From Anaerostipes hominis (ex Lee et al. 2021) (lineage in GTDB: Bacteria > Bacillota > Clostridia > Lachnospirales > Lachnospiraceae), in NCBI RefSeq assembly GCF_002270485.1, contig NZ_NQOG01000005.1, forward strand, positions 117,082 through 181,081: a DNA stretch of 64,000 nt, given 5' to 3'. Position numbers and translations under genes: made by a program. This document shows, piece after piece, positions 16,720 through 25,056 of this stretch (within the stretch, counting starts at the first letter, position 1; every line of letters starts with the position of its first letter). Below the pieces are notes generated by a model. That model had not been told where the DNA came from. It saw nothing but the letters and a program-made list of their open reading frames with translations, and ran no database searches.

Positions 16720-17885
16720 AGTGCATCTCCTTTCTCTGAGATCAAGCCGAATTCACGGCTGATTTTTTCGGTGTCTTCTCCTAATGCAGGTGCCCACTTG
16801 GAAGACTTCATAGAATCTCCGTTTACAGTGATCGGACATCTGGACGTCCACAAATCCTGACTGGTATGCGGACGCTTTACATTTTGAAGAAAGTCCAGGG
16901 CTTGAAAGCCATCGGACTCTATTAAACGATTCCAACTATATACATCAGAGCACCAATAACCGTTCGCTTCCAAGATGTCTAGCCAATGACCGGTTGTTTC
17001 TGATTTTAACTTTGCTCCGATGAGCTGCTTGATCTCCTCTCTTTTTGTAAACCATTCGTTCTGATCCGTATACCGGGCAAGTTCATCAATGTGGAGATAT
17101 CTGCCCAGATCTGTCACAGAGCCCATTGCCAGTGCTATGTAATTATCTCTGGTTTCATAGATACCGTAAGGGGCGCTTAAGTATGCATGGGCATTGTTGT
17201 ATTTGCTGCGCTGAGGCTGCTTATGACCGTCATTCAGATAGGTTGTCAGAACTTCAAACTGCATATCTAAAATAGATTCCAACAGGCTGACCTCCACAAG
17301 GCCGCCCTTGTCAGTTCGGAATCTTCTGAACAAGCAGGCCATGATCCCTTCTGCAAGATGAACCCCGGTATAGGAATCGGCAATAGAGAGAGCAAAAGGT
17401 GCAGGGGGTTCACCGTCATTTCCATTTAGCCATGCAATTCCTGATAAGGACTGCAGCAGCAGGTCCTGACCTGGCTTCTTTGTCCATGGCCCTACTGTGC
17501 CGTATCCGGTAACGGTTCCGTATACAATACGAGGATTTATTTTCGTTACCGCATCATAGTCCAGGCCTATTTTTTTCATAACACCGGGCCTGAAATTCTC
17601 GATCATTACATCTGCTTTTTCGATGAGTTTTTTTACGGCCGCAAAGTTACTTTTGTTTTTCAGGTCAGCACAGAAGCTTTCTTTGTTGCGGTTGATTGTC
17701 TGAAATAAGACGCTGTCTTTATCTGCAATTAGATTCTTCAGGGTCATACTGCGGCTGCCGTCTCCAGAAGAGGGGCGTTCTATTTTGATAACTCTTGCGC
17801 CAAGGTCTGCCAGGCGCAGAGCGGCAGAAGGACCAGCCAGGTACTGGCTGAAGTCTAAAACTAAGATTCCTTCTAGTGGTTTCAT
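16716..17885 (-). CDS. Class III (CaiB/BaiF) CoA-transferase, first copy
   Basis: The 389-residue protein has the same landmarks as its downstream paralogue: MKPLEGILVLDFSQ, ENFRPGVMKKIGLDYD and catalytic Asp141 in KPGQDLLLQSLSG. Both its ends overlap neighbours by 4 bases (ATGA), so it is translationally coupled to the binding-protein-like gene before it and to the second CoA-transferase after it. That tight packing suggests the three products act together in fixed ratio. Expected reaction: CoA transfer to an organic acid, in the cytoplasm. The substrate is unknown. Confidence 0.9.
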   Translation of the reverse strand: MKPLEGILVLDFSQYLAGPSAALRLADLGARVIKIERPSSGDGSRSMTLKNLIADKDSVLFQTINRNKESFCADLKNKSNFAAVKKLIEKADVMIENFRPGVMKKIGLDYDAVTKINPRIVYGTVTGYGTVGPWTKKPGQDLLLQSLSGIAWLNGNDGEPPAPFALSIADSYTGVHLAEGIMACLFRRFRTDKGGLVEVSLLESILDMQFEVLTTYLNDGHKQPQRSKYNNAHAYLSAPYGIYETRDNYIALAMGSVTDLGRYLHIDELARYTDQNEWFTKREEIKQLIGAKLKSETTGHWLDILEANGYWCSDVYSWNRLIESDGFQALDFLQNVKRPHTSQDLWTSRCPITVNGDSMKSSKWAPALGEDTEKISREFGLISEKGDAL

Positions 17886-19027
17886 GAGTTTTCTCCTTTC
17901 GATTTGAGATAAAGGGCATTTAACTGATTCAGTGTTTTTTTCGGATCACCGCCGTTCATAACATAATCCTGGACATAATCACCTGCATGATCCTGGAAGT
18001 ACAAGTATCCGCTGTATCTTGGACGCAGATAAGAGTGATCCAGGGTTTTTAATGTGTCTTTGAAGAAATCCATACACCGGCTGTTGGCGGTTTTATCTGT
18101 CCATGCACCGCGGTGGCCCGGCTGTCCTCCGTTATCAAAGAATAAGGTTCTTTGAATGAGAGGAGATGCCGTATACTCAGCAAATTCAACAGCGGTATCA
18201 ATATTCTTGCACTGGCTTGAAATGGCAAGACCGGTACCTCCTAAGACTGTTCTGAACATATTTCCTTTGTAAGTGACCACATCTGCTGCTTTCAACAGGT
18301 GTTTTGCATAACCTTCCCTGGAATAGTTGGTATATCCATAAGCGAATGGACAATAATAGATTTCCTCTTGTGAAGAGAGAACCTCATGGACCTGGATTGG
18401 ATCCCAGGAAAACATCTCTTTAGGACAGTAACTGGCAAGTTCTCTCATAGTCTCTAAAATTTCAATTCCCGAGGAGATATCGATGACTTCATCCTCTGTA
18501 AAAAAGCCGGAAGCAGAAGTGGCTGCAAACATATAGAAGTCCATTAATAAGTTCAAAGGGATACCGGCGTAAGCTACCACCCCCTGTTTTGCCAGAGTCA
18601 GCACTTCCTCAAAGGTCATAGGGACATTTTGTCCAGTGTTCTCAAAGTAATCCGGCCGGTATACTGCGATGGGAGTAGCTGCATCAATTGCCAATGCGCT
18701 CTGGAATCCCTGAAAATTGTAACTGATATGGGAAGCACCCACAGAATTCTCAGCCTGATCTTTTAGGAAATCTTTAGACAAATACTTTTCTAATGGAAGC
18801 AGGATTCCTGTGTCTGCAGCAAAACCAGCCCATGGATGGTCAATGATCAATAAATCATATGTCTTCGCCAGATTTTCTATAGGAGCATCGGCAAATTCCT
18901 GGAGAGAACGTTTTTCCCATTGAATATCGACACCCGGATGGAGTTCACTGAATCGTTGTGATACGGCTACGATAGAGGTAAAACCTCTGCTGTGCGACCA
19001 TGTGATACCTTTTAATGTTTTGTTCAT
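17882..19027 (-). CDS. Leaderless periplasmic-binding-protein-fold (type 1 extracellular SBP-like) protein
   Basis: This 381-residue protein resembles family 1 extracellular solute-binding proteins. It has an N-terminal lobe reading ITWSHSRGFTSIVAVSQRF and DLLIIDHPW, a middle lobe with LNLLMDFYMFAATSASGFF and a C-terminal lobe with EFAEYTASPLIQRTLFF. Unlike transporter-linked members, it has no signal peptide, lipobox or N-terminal hydrophobic stretch. The start at 19027 is well supported by AGGAGG eight bases upstream, so a missed leader is unlikely. No ABC permease or ATPase is nearby. It is the first gene of an operon with two CoA-transferases and MaoC, overlapping the next gene by 4 bases. 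A cytoplasmic role (sensor, substrate carrier or accessory subunit) is inferred; the function is unknown. Confidence 0.8.
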   Translation of the reverse strand: MNKTLKGITWSHSRGFTSIVAVSQRFSELHPGVDIQWEKRSLQEFADAPIENLAKTYDLLIIDHPWAGFAADTGILLPLEKYLSKDFLKDQAENSVGASHISYNFQGFQSALAIDAATPIAVYRPDYFENTGQNVPMTFEEVLTLAKQGVVAYAGIPLNLLMDFYMFAATSASGFFTEDEVIDISSGIEILETMRELASYCPKEMFSWDPIQVHEVLSSQEEIYYCPFAYGYTNYSREGYAKHLLKAADVVTYKGNMFRTVLGGTGLAISSQCKNIDTAVEFAEYTASPLIQRTLFFDNGGQPGHRGAWTDKTANSRCMDFFKDTLKTLDHSYLRPRYSGYLYFQDHAGDYVQDYVMNGGDPKKTLNQLNALYLKSKGENS

Positions 19028-19057
19028 GAATGTTACCTCCTAACATTATCTCAAGTC

Positions 19058-19090
19058 GGTAATACCAAGGATGATATGTTGGTACTACCA
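19058..19090. promoter_or_regulatory. Two GntR/FadR-type operator sites (TGGTANTACCA)
   Basis: GGTAATACC at 19058-19066 and the perfect 11-bp palindrome TGGTACTACCA at 19080-19090 lie between the minus-strand promoter and its gene, 22 to 24 bases apart centre to centre. FadR-subfamily GntR proteins typically bind short TGGT-N-ACCA palindromes, and such a regulator is encoded at 25105-25824. The assignment to that protein is inferred. Confidence 0.65.
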
Positions 19091-19118
19091 AAATTTTTTC
19101 TTTTATTATATGTTTTAT

Positions 19119-19146
19119 TGTATAATAGGAAAAATAAATGCGTCAA
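19119..19146 (-). promoter_or_regulatory. Probable promoter of the SBP-like/CoA-transferase/MaoC operon
   Basis: On the minus strand a TTGACG (plus coordinates 19141-19146) and TATACA (19119-19124) are 16 bases apart, about 90 bases before the start at 19027. Two palindromes at 19058-19066 and 19080-19090 lie just downstream, where a bound repressor would block transcription. Confidence 0.55.
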
Positions 19147-19240
19147 TGGGAAAAATAGATAAAAACTGATAAAATATTTAGTTAATATTGCATATTGCAT
19201 TAAAATAAATGCAGTGTTAAAGTGTAGACAACTGGTATCG

Positions 19241-19251
19241 TGGTAGTACCA
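19241..19251. promoter_or_regulatory. GntR/FadR-type operator upstream of the transporter gene
   Basis: TGGTAGTACCA is a perfect match to the palindrome at 19080-19090 apart from its central base. It lies 32 bases before the transporter ATG, with a half-site CTGGTAT just before it at about 19232. Both divergent operons therefore carry the same element. Confidence 0.65.
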
Positions 19252-19283
19252 AAAAACGAATGTGAATTAAGGAGGATGTATTA

Positions 19284-20297
19284 ATGGTGATTTATGGTTT
19301 TGGTGTTTTGCTGCTTGCATGTCTGTTTCAGGGGAGTTTTGGTATCTGTTTTAAAAAATATCAGCCTTTTTCATGGGAAGCGTTCTGGGTGTTATTTTCA
19401 ATTGTAGGAGTTCTGCTTATTCCTCATATCTGGTCGTTCATAGAAGTTCCTAATTATATAAGCTACATTATGCAGACCCCGGCGAAGACACTATTTTTTG
19501 GGGCGCTGGCAGGATTCTTTTGGGGGATCAGTTCTATTTGGTACAGTAAGTCCATTGATATGATAGGAGTTTCCTTGGTAACCGGGATCAACCTTGGACT
19601 TTCTAATCTGCTGGGAAGTTTTGTTCCCATGGCCATCCTCGGCAATGTGCCGTCTGCAAGAGTATTGGCTGTTCTTCTGGTCGGTCAGGCCGTTTTATTA
19701 GTAGGAGTTGTGATTTTATCAAAAGCCGGATTTATGAAGAATGATGATACCAGGGAAAGTATGCAGACAGAGGGAAAGAAAGGTTCCTTATTTGTGACAG
19801 GACTGATCATGGCACTGGCATCCGGGGCAGGTTCTGCAGCCATTAATATCGGCGCAACAGCATCAAATTATCCTGTGAATCTGGCGGTTGCGGATGGCAT
19901 CAATCCTACAAGTGCTAGTTTATTATCATGGGTAGTGGTATTCTTCGGCGGTTTCATCGCAAATTTTGTCTACGCTATGATCAAATTGATCAAGAACAAA
20001 ACTTATACGGATTATACCAAACCGGGATGCGGAAAAGCATACTTTAAAGTTCTTATTACATCCATTGTGTGGTTCAGCGCACTGGCTGTCTATGGAAAAG
20101 CGACATCATTGCTGGGAACCTTTGGACCGGTAGCCGGATGGGTTGTCTTTAATGGTTTGGCACTGATCATTGCGAATTTATGGGGATTTGCCGACGGTGA
20201 ATGGAAAGGCTTTGAGAAAGCAAAAAAGGTGGCATTACTGGGAAATGGCGTCATCGTAATAGCGTTGGTGATCGTGGGTATATCAAATGGTTTGTAA
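19284..20297 (+). CDS. RhaT/GRP-type sugar permease (DMT superfamily)
   Basis: This 337-residue membrane protein has about ten hydrophobic segments and the L-rhamnose-proton symporter family pattern: ACLFQGSFGICFKKYQPFSWEAFW at the start, then LAGFFWGISSIWYSKSID, TGINLGLSNLLGSF and AASGAGSAAINIG-like stretches. It should import a sugar by cation symport. Translation starts at ATG 19284 behind AAGGAGG. It is the first gene of the plus-strand arm, followed by a dehydrogenase, and after an IS relic by a lactonase and a mutarotase. Together these indicate a deoxyhexose or related monosaccharide; L-rhamnose itself is not proven. Confidence 0.85.
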   Translation: MVIYGFGVLLLACLFQGSFGICFKKYQPFSWEAFWVLFSIVGVLLIPHIWSFIEVPNYISYIMQTPAKTLFFGALAGFFWGISSIWYSKSIDMIGVSLVTGINLGLSNLLGSFVPMAILGNVPSARVLAVLLVGQAVLLVGVVILSKAGFMKNDDTRESMQTEGKKGSLFVTGLIMALASGAGSAAINIGATASNYPVNLAVADGINPTSASLLSWVVVFFGGFIANFVYAMIKLIKNKTYTDYTKPGCGKAYFKVLITSIVWFSALAVYGKATSLLGTFGPVAGWVVFNGLALIIANLWGFADGEWKGFEKAKKVALLGNGVIVIALVIVGISNGL

Positions 20298-20333
20298 ATT
20301 AATTATAATGATATTGAATAGGAGGAAGCAAAA

Positions 20334-21410
20334 ATGGTAAGCAGTGTAAAGGAATTAAACTATGTACCAGAAATGCCTGAGAAGGCAAGAAATATTGTGA
20401 TCATAGGTGCGGGAGGGATCGTTTCAGGATCTCATCTCCCGGCATATCGGCTGGCAGGATATCCGGTGGTGGGCATCTATGATCTTGATGAGGAAAAGGC
20501 CAAAAGTGTGGCAAAAGAATTTGGGATCGCAAATACAGCGTCTACTGTAGAAGAACTTGTAAAGATCGGAACAGAGTATGATGCGGTATTTGACATCGCG
20601 GTTCCAGCTTCAGCGACAGCTGCGATCTTAAAACAGCTTCCGGATGGAGGGGGTGTTCTGATGCAGAAGCCCATGGGTGAAAGCATTGAACAGGCAAAAG
20701 AGATTCTGGACATCTGTCATCAAAAGAATCTGACTGCAGGAGTAAACTTCCAGCTCCGCCAGGCTCCTTATATTATAGCGGCAAGAAAGCTCATTGAAGA
20801 AGGTGTTATCGGGGATGTTGTAGATGTGGACTGGAGAGTTGTAGAACTTCATCCATGGCATTTGTGGGATTTTCTGTTTGAAAAAGAGAGGATGGAAATC
20901 AATTATCACAGCATCCACTACATTGACTGTATCCGAAGCATTGTCGGGGATCCGTCAGGAGTTTACTGTAAAACCATGCAGCATCCCAAAATGAGAGATC
21001 TGGCTCAGACACGTACAGCTGTCATCATGGATTATGGAAAAGATCTGAGGGTAAACATTCATGTCAATCACAATCATGATTTTTCAAATGACTATCAGGA
21101 AAGCACATTAAAGATTGAAGGAATGAAGGGTGCTATCCGTGTGACGGTTGGTTTGATCCTTGATTATCCGACGGGACGGCCTGATAAACTGGAATATATT
21201 ACAGATGACGGCAAGGGATGGCGTGAAGTAGAAGTGAAGGGAAGCTGGTTCTCAGAAGCATTTATCGGCACTATGGGTGGATTGATGAAGAAGTTAGATG
21301 ATCCGGATTATCATTATATGAATAGTGCAGAGGATGCTTACCGCACTATGTGTGTTGTGGAATCCTGCTATGAGTCAAGTGCTGATGGTGCAACGCCGGT
21401 AGAATATTAA
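20334..21410 (+). CDS. Gfo/Idh/MocA-family sugar dehydrogenase
   Basis: The 358-residue protein has an N-terminal Rossmann fold (VIIGAGGIVSGSHLPAYRL, then YDLDEEKAKSVAKEF) and the family's catalytic lysine in MQKPMGES near residue 108. The substrate domain follows with EINYHSIHYIDCIRS, whose histidine is a usual catalytic residue. It would oxidise a sugar to its lactone with NAD(P). This fits the lactonase, mutarotase and aldolase encoded downstream as a non-phosphorylative route. The substrate is inferred only from neighbours. It lies 36 bases after the permease gene and behind AGGAGG. Confidence 0.9.
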   Translation: MVSSVKELNYVPEMPEKARNIVIIGAGGIVSGSHLPAYRLAGYPVVGIYDLDEEKAKSVAKEFGIANTASTVEELVKIGTEYDAVFDIAVPASATAAILKQLPDGGGVLMQKPMGESIEQAKEILDICHQKNLTAGVNFQLRQAPYIIAARKLIEEGVIGDVVDVDWRVVELHPWHLWDFLFEKERMEINYHSIHYIDCIRSIVGDPSGVYCKTMQHPKMRDLAQTRTAVIMDYGKDLRVNIHVNHNHDFSNDYQESTLKIEGMKGAIRVTVGLILDYPTGRPDKLEYITDDGKGWREVEVKGSWFSEAFIGTMGGLMKKLDDPDYHYMNSAEDAYRTMCVVESCYESSADGATPVEY

Positions 21411-21564
21411 AGGTAGTGTAAAGTAGCCTATGAAAAAACGAGCCAAAGAAAAATAGAGCTCAATGAACCTTGATAATTGCAGATATTATAGATGCTGACA
21501 GCATACGCCACCCTTGACGGCGCGCCAAAGCAATGCTCTGAACGTCATACCGACGGCGAAGAAC

Positions 21565-22147
21565 TCAAGAACAGCTAGCAGCTCTGTTTCGTTGCAGCTT
21601 CAGGATTTCCTGTCGACCAGGAAAAATCAGGAGCTGCCATTTGTCGGGTATGCCACTTGCACCTTCCAACAATTCCACCTTATTTAGGGGTTCTTTTCCG
21701 CCGGATAATTCGTGTGGACGTAAGAAGTTGTAATAGGCAATCCAAAGGGAGGCGTTGTGAACAGCACCGCTTTCTGTGCCATAGCCGCAAGTAATGCCGT
21801 ACGATTCTTTGAAGGTGTGGTTAAGACGTTCTATGAACTGCATAAACGGACGGAACTTTTTGAATTTATCAAAGGCCATGCGTATGGTGAGGATACAGGG
21901 ACCTGGCTCTCTGGAAGTGGATACCTGATATCCGAGAATCGAGCGAGAGACTTTGTCCATGATGACAGCAGCTGTCTTAGCATAGTTGTTGCTGATACAT
22001 TTATGGACACGGAAGTGTTTTCGGTCTTTGACAGGCTGGAGTGCATGACTACAGTATGGGCATTGGAGTTTTAAAGCAGTAACTATCTGAAGGAATATTT
22101 CGGGTCTTACCCTTGTGAGGCTTTACTGGTTTTTTCTGCTTTGCCAT
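21565..22147 (-). pseudogene. Frameshifted DDE transposase relic between dehydrogenase and lactonase genes
   Basis: A start at 22147 opens MAKQKKPVKPHKGKTR, but the conserved sequence then continues in another frame (IFLQIVTALKLQCPYCSHAL, zinc-finger cysteines, then the DDE part ending FIERLNHTFKESYG and YYNFLRPHE). The frame change lies near 22100. The product is also short for an intact transposase, so a deletion is likely as well. The relic separates two genes of what was probably one operon. Bases 21411-21564 hold no gene and may include an IS end. Confidence 0.7.
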
Positions 22148-22155
22148 AGCTGAGG

Positions 22156-22173
22156 TGGTAATACTCGGTACCA
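22156..22173. promoter_or_regulatory. Degenerate operator-like element before the lactonase gene
   Basis: TGGTAATACTCGGTACCA contains TGGTA and TACCA arms like the operators at 19.06-19.25 kb, but 8 bases apart instead of one. It sits 23 bases before the lactonase start and just outside the IS relic. It could be a diverged GntR site. Confidence 0.35.
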
Positions 22174-22195
22174 TATTAAAAATGGAGGGGATATC

Positions 22196-23077
22196 ATGAA
22201 ATTAATAGATACGCATTTACACCTTTGGAATATTAATGAGTTTTCTCTGCCGTGGCTGGACGGAGAAGGTTCTGTTTTAAAAAGAAATTATTCTATAAAT
22301 GACTACAGCAAAGATATGGCGGCAGGATCAGATTATGAAATAGAAAAAGCGGTTTACGTGGAAGTGGACAGCGCCGATTTTGAAAAGGAACGTGAAAATC
22401 AATATGCATTAAACCTTTGCAGGGACAGTTCCAATATGGTATCTGCAGCTATTATTTCCGGTGACCTGACGAAAGATCAATTTAAAGAATATATCAATGC
22501 TTATCGGGATATTCCTCAGGTGAAAGGGGTAAGGCAGGTGCTTCATGTACCGTCTGTAAAGCCTGGAACATGTCTTTCCGGACAATTTATTGAAAATGTA
22601 CGCTATCTTGGAGAAAACGATTTTCTCTTTGAGGGATGTTTAAGGAATGAAGAGCTTCATGATCTGTATCAGATGGCAAAACAATGTCCAGATACAATGA
22701 TCGTTTTAGATCATATGGGAATTGCAGATCCGGATATTATTTCAAAGCCGGCTCCGGATGCAGAGGAACTGGCGTATAAGCGGCAGTGGATAAAAAACCT
22801 GACATTGCTGGCAGGACTTGAACATGTCGTGTGTAAAATCTCAGGACTAAATCCTGCCGGAGAGTGGAATGTAGATACTTTACGTCCGGCTGTGGATATT
22901 GCACTGGACATCTTTGGCGAAGACCGGGTGATGTTTGCAAGCAATTATCCGGTATGTAATATAGCAACCGGACTGTCCCCGTGGATTAAAAGCCTGGATG
23001 AAATTACAAGAGAGCGGGGAGAAGAGTTTCAAAAGAAACTATTTTATAACAATGCCAAACGGATTTATCATTTATAA
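22196..23077 (+). CDS. Amidohydrolase-family sugar lactonase (L-fuconolactonase-like)
   Basis: The 293-residue TIM-barrel protein has IDTHLHLW at the N-terminus, VLDHMGIADP near residue 172 and MFASNYPVCN near the C-terminus. This is the pattern of the COG3618 branch that includes L-fucono-1,5-lactonase and L-rhamnono-lactonase. It would open the sugar lactone made by the Gfo/Idh enzyme. Start ATG 22196 follows GGAGGGG. It is followed 14 bases later by a mutarotase gene. L-fucose or L-rhamnose type specificity is inferred. Confidence 0.87.
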   Translation: MKLIDTHLHLWNINEFSLPWLDGEGSVLKRNYSINDYSKDMAAGSDYEIEKAVYVEVDSADFEKERENQYALNLCRDSSNMVSAAIISGDLTKDQFKEYINAYRDIPQVKGVRQVLHVPSVKPGTCLSGQFIENVRYLGENDFLFEGCLRNEELHDLYQMAKQCPDTMIVLDHMGIADPDIISKPAPDAEELAYKRQWIKNLTLLAGLEHVVCKISGLNPAGEWNVDTLRPAVDIALDIFGEDRVMFASNYPVCNIATGLSPWIKSLDEITRERGEEFQKKLFYNNAKRIYHL

Positions 23078-23091
23078 GAAAGGAAATCATT

Positions 23092-23415
23092 ATGGGAAAA
23101 GTACAGCGTTTTGGAAGTATTTCAAAAGTGAAACCGGAAAAATTAGAGTATTATAAAAAGCTGCATGCCAATCCATGGCCTCAGATCAATGCGATGATCA
23201 AAGAATGTAATATTGAAAACTATTCTATTTATTATCATGATAACCGTCTGTTTACTTATTTTGAATATACAGGGGATGATTACGAGGCAGACATGGCAAA
23301 AATGGCGGCAGATCCTGAAACTCAGAGATGGTGGGATGAATGTATCCCGTGTCTTGCCCCATACACAGAGGACGGACCGTGGCTTGATATGGAACGCGTA
23401 TATCGCTTAGATTAG
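23092..23415 (+). CDS. L-rhamnose/L-fucose mutarotase-like protein (RhaM/DUF718 family)
   Basis: The 107-residue protein shows the small ferredoxin-like mutarotase pattern: a KLHANPWPQINAMIKECNI helix, then NYSIYYHDNRLFTYFEY strands and the tail MAADPETQRWWDECIPC. It interconverts anomers of a 6-deoxysugar, supplying the form used by the permease or dehydrogenase. It follows the lactonase gene by 14 bases with an AGAAAGGA site. The catalytic histidine (H in KLHANPWP) is present. Confidence 0.88.
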   Translation: MGKVQRFGSISKVKPEKLEYYKKLHANPWPQINAMIKECNIENYSIYYHDNRLFTYFEYTGDDYEADMAKMAADPETQRWWDECIPCLAPYTEDGPWLDMERVYRLD

Positions 23416-23428
23416 TATTGGAGGAAGA

Positions 23429-23458
23429 GTGAAAAATAAAGTAGATTTTGAGACGCAC
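23429..23458 (+). pseudogene. Stump of an amidohydrolase gene cut by an IS110-type element
   Basis: Behind a good GGAGG site, GTG at 23429 opens MKNKVDFETH before a stop at 23465. This is how metal-dependent amidohydrolase-2 proteins (VDFExH start) begin. The frame is lost where the IS110 relic starts. The remainder of the gene is not found on the far side of the IS, so it was probably deleted. The identification rests on ten residues and is tentative. Confidence 0.35.
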
Positions 23459-23463
23459 TTAAA

Positions 23464-23931
23464 TTAGTTATCGTTGCGTTTTACTAACTTAGTGCTATCG
23501 TAACCGAGAGATTCAAGGTAGGCGAAAACATTGTTTTCGTTTAATGTAACCCGCTCTACATGATTTTGAGGATTCATCAATTCCTCATAGTCAGTCGGGG
23601 TAAAAGGCTTCTTTTCGGAAACCATGTGGTAAATACAGACCATCATCATACGTGCAATGGCGATAATGGCTTTCTTGTGACCACGACGCTTTTTGATACG
23701 TCCATATGAGCAATTATTCTTGATAAGCCAGTTGTGAAACCTTTGGATATCCGAGTTAATGGTGGAAAAAGATTTTTGATTATACTCGGAAATTCCGTTC
23801 TTGCCGGTGGTTACGATGGTTGCAACGATAACATTTTTGTGGACATCAAGCCCACAGCAGATGGAGTATTTTAGCTTCATCATAAGTATCACCACCTTAA
23901 CTAAAAAAGGAATAGCAGCATTGACTGTCAT
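23464..23931 (-). mobile_element. Internally deleted IS110-family transposase relic
   Basis: The N-terminal part (CCGLDVHKNVIVATIV, then FHNWLIKNNC) is the start of the IS110 RuvC-like DEDD domain. It jumps directly, at about residue 75, to the C-terminal end (RIKKRRGHKKAIIAIARMM and the FTPTDYEELMN tail). The full enzyme is about 400 residues; most of the catalytic and the Tnp_20 domains are missing. Flanking bases 23932-24140 upstream of the transposase contain no gene and are where an IS110 bridge RNA could lie. The element is not active by itself. Confidence 0.7.
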
Positions 23932-24176
23932 CCTGCGACTAAATAAACATGGTTTATTACCAATGATAAGAGTCCGGGCTCAATGTCCCACTTGTTTGTG
24001 CTTGAAAGGATGACGGCACATATAAAAATACGGGGTGAAATAAATTCGCCACTCCTCCTCCCGTGCTCTGTAGTGTATTGCTATTCCATAGGAAGATTAT
24101 ATAACGGAAAATGGAGGGGCACAACTTTTTTCATTAACCTGTTTGTGCCTTGAGCGAAGCGAAAGGAATGGTAAAA

Positions 24177-25052
24177 ATGATGAAAGGTTTATATGTGGCA
24201 TCTATCACCCCTTATGATAGAGAGAATAAGATCAATGAAGAAGCAGCCAAACAGCTGTTTAGCAAGAATTTGGAAGAAGGTGCAAAAGGATTTTTTGTGG
24301 GAGGCAGCTCCGCAGAATGCTTTCTGATGACGAGAGAAGAAAGGGTTCAGTTGTTTGAAATAGCCAGCGGATTTAAAGAAAAAGCAGATCTCTTTGCCCA
24401 TGTGGGAGCGCTTTCCACGGATGAAGCAATCTATTATGCCAAAGAAGCCAAAGCGATGGGATATGAGAATATTGCGGCAACACCTCCTTTTTACTTTGGA
24501 TATTCACAGAAGGCCATTGCGCAGTACTTTTATGATATTGCTGAGGCGGTTGATATGCCGATTTTATATTATAATATCCCTTGTAATACATATAAAGAGT
24601 TGGATTTGAACAATGCGGATACGATTGCCTTGTTAAAGTCGGGAGCCTTAAGTGGTGTAAAGCATACTAATCTGGATGTGTATCAAATGGAGAGAATCAA
24701 AAATGTGAACCCTGAGTTATTGACATTCGGCGGATTTGAACAGAATATGGTTGCCTTTTTAGCGTTGGGATGCGACGGATTCATTGGAAGCACATTCAAT
24801 TTTATGCTTCCGCACTACAAGAAAATTTATGATTTATATCTGGACGGAAAATCGGAAGATGCAAGAAAGCTCCAGATCAAAGCAAATAATATTATGGAGT
24901 GTATCTGGAATATCGGATTGTTCCCTGCGATCAAACATATCTTAAATGCCAGAGGAATGTATGTAGGGGAAGTGAGAAAACCGTTTCTTGAGTTAAGTCA
25001 GGAAGAAAAAGAAATTGTGGATCGTGTGGTCAGAGAAAATTTAGAGAACTAA
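24177..25052 (+). CDS. DHDPS/N-acetylneuraminate lyase-family aldolase
   Basis: The 291-residue class I aldolase has the GGSSAECFLMTREER motif, the YYNIPC tyrosine near residue 135 and the Schiff-base Lys162 in SGVKHTN. Family members cleave 2-keto-3-deoxy acids (KDG, KDF), Neu5Ac or dihydrodipicolinate precursors. In this locus a 2-keto-3-deoxy sugar acid is the likely substrate, giving pyruvate and an aldehyde. I place the start at ATG 24177, nine bases after AAAGGA, rather than at TTG 24150. The IS110 relic separates it from the rest of the operon, so its present promoter is unclear. No enolase-type or IlvD-type sugar-acid dehydratase is seen nearby. Confidence 0.88.
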   Translation: MMKGLYVASITPYDRENKINEEAAKQLFSKNLEEGAKGFFVGGSSAECFLMTREERVQLFEIASGFKEKADLFAHVGALSTDEAIYYAKEAKAMGYENIAATPPFYFGYSQKAIAQYFYDIAEAVDMPILYYNIPCNTYKELDLNNADTIALLKSGALSGVKHTNLDVYQMERIKNVNPELLTFGGFEQNMVAFLALGCDGFIGSTFNFMLPHYKKIYDLYLDGKSEDARKLQIKANNIMECIWNIGLFPAIKHILNARGMYVGEVRKPFLELSQEEKEIVDRVVRENLEN

Positions 25053-25056
25053 AAAT

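Noticed and set aside
17882..19027. Ordinary lipoprotein component of an ABC sugar importer
   Set aside because: No signal peptide or lipobox, a firm start codon, and no permease or ATPase genes in the locus.
21757..22074. 105-residue plus-strand frame inside the IS relic
   Set aside because: It is the complement of the transposase frame, which has recognisable zinc-finger and DDE features on the minus strand.
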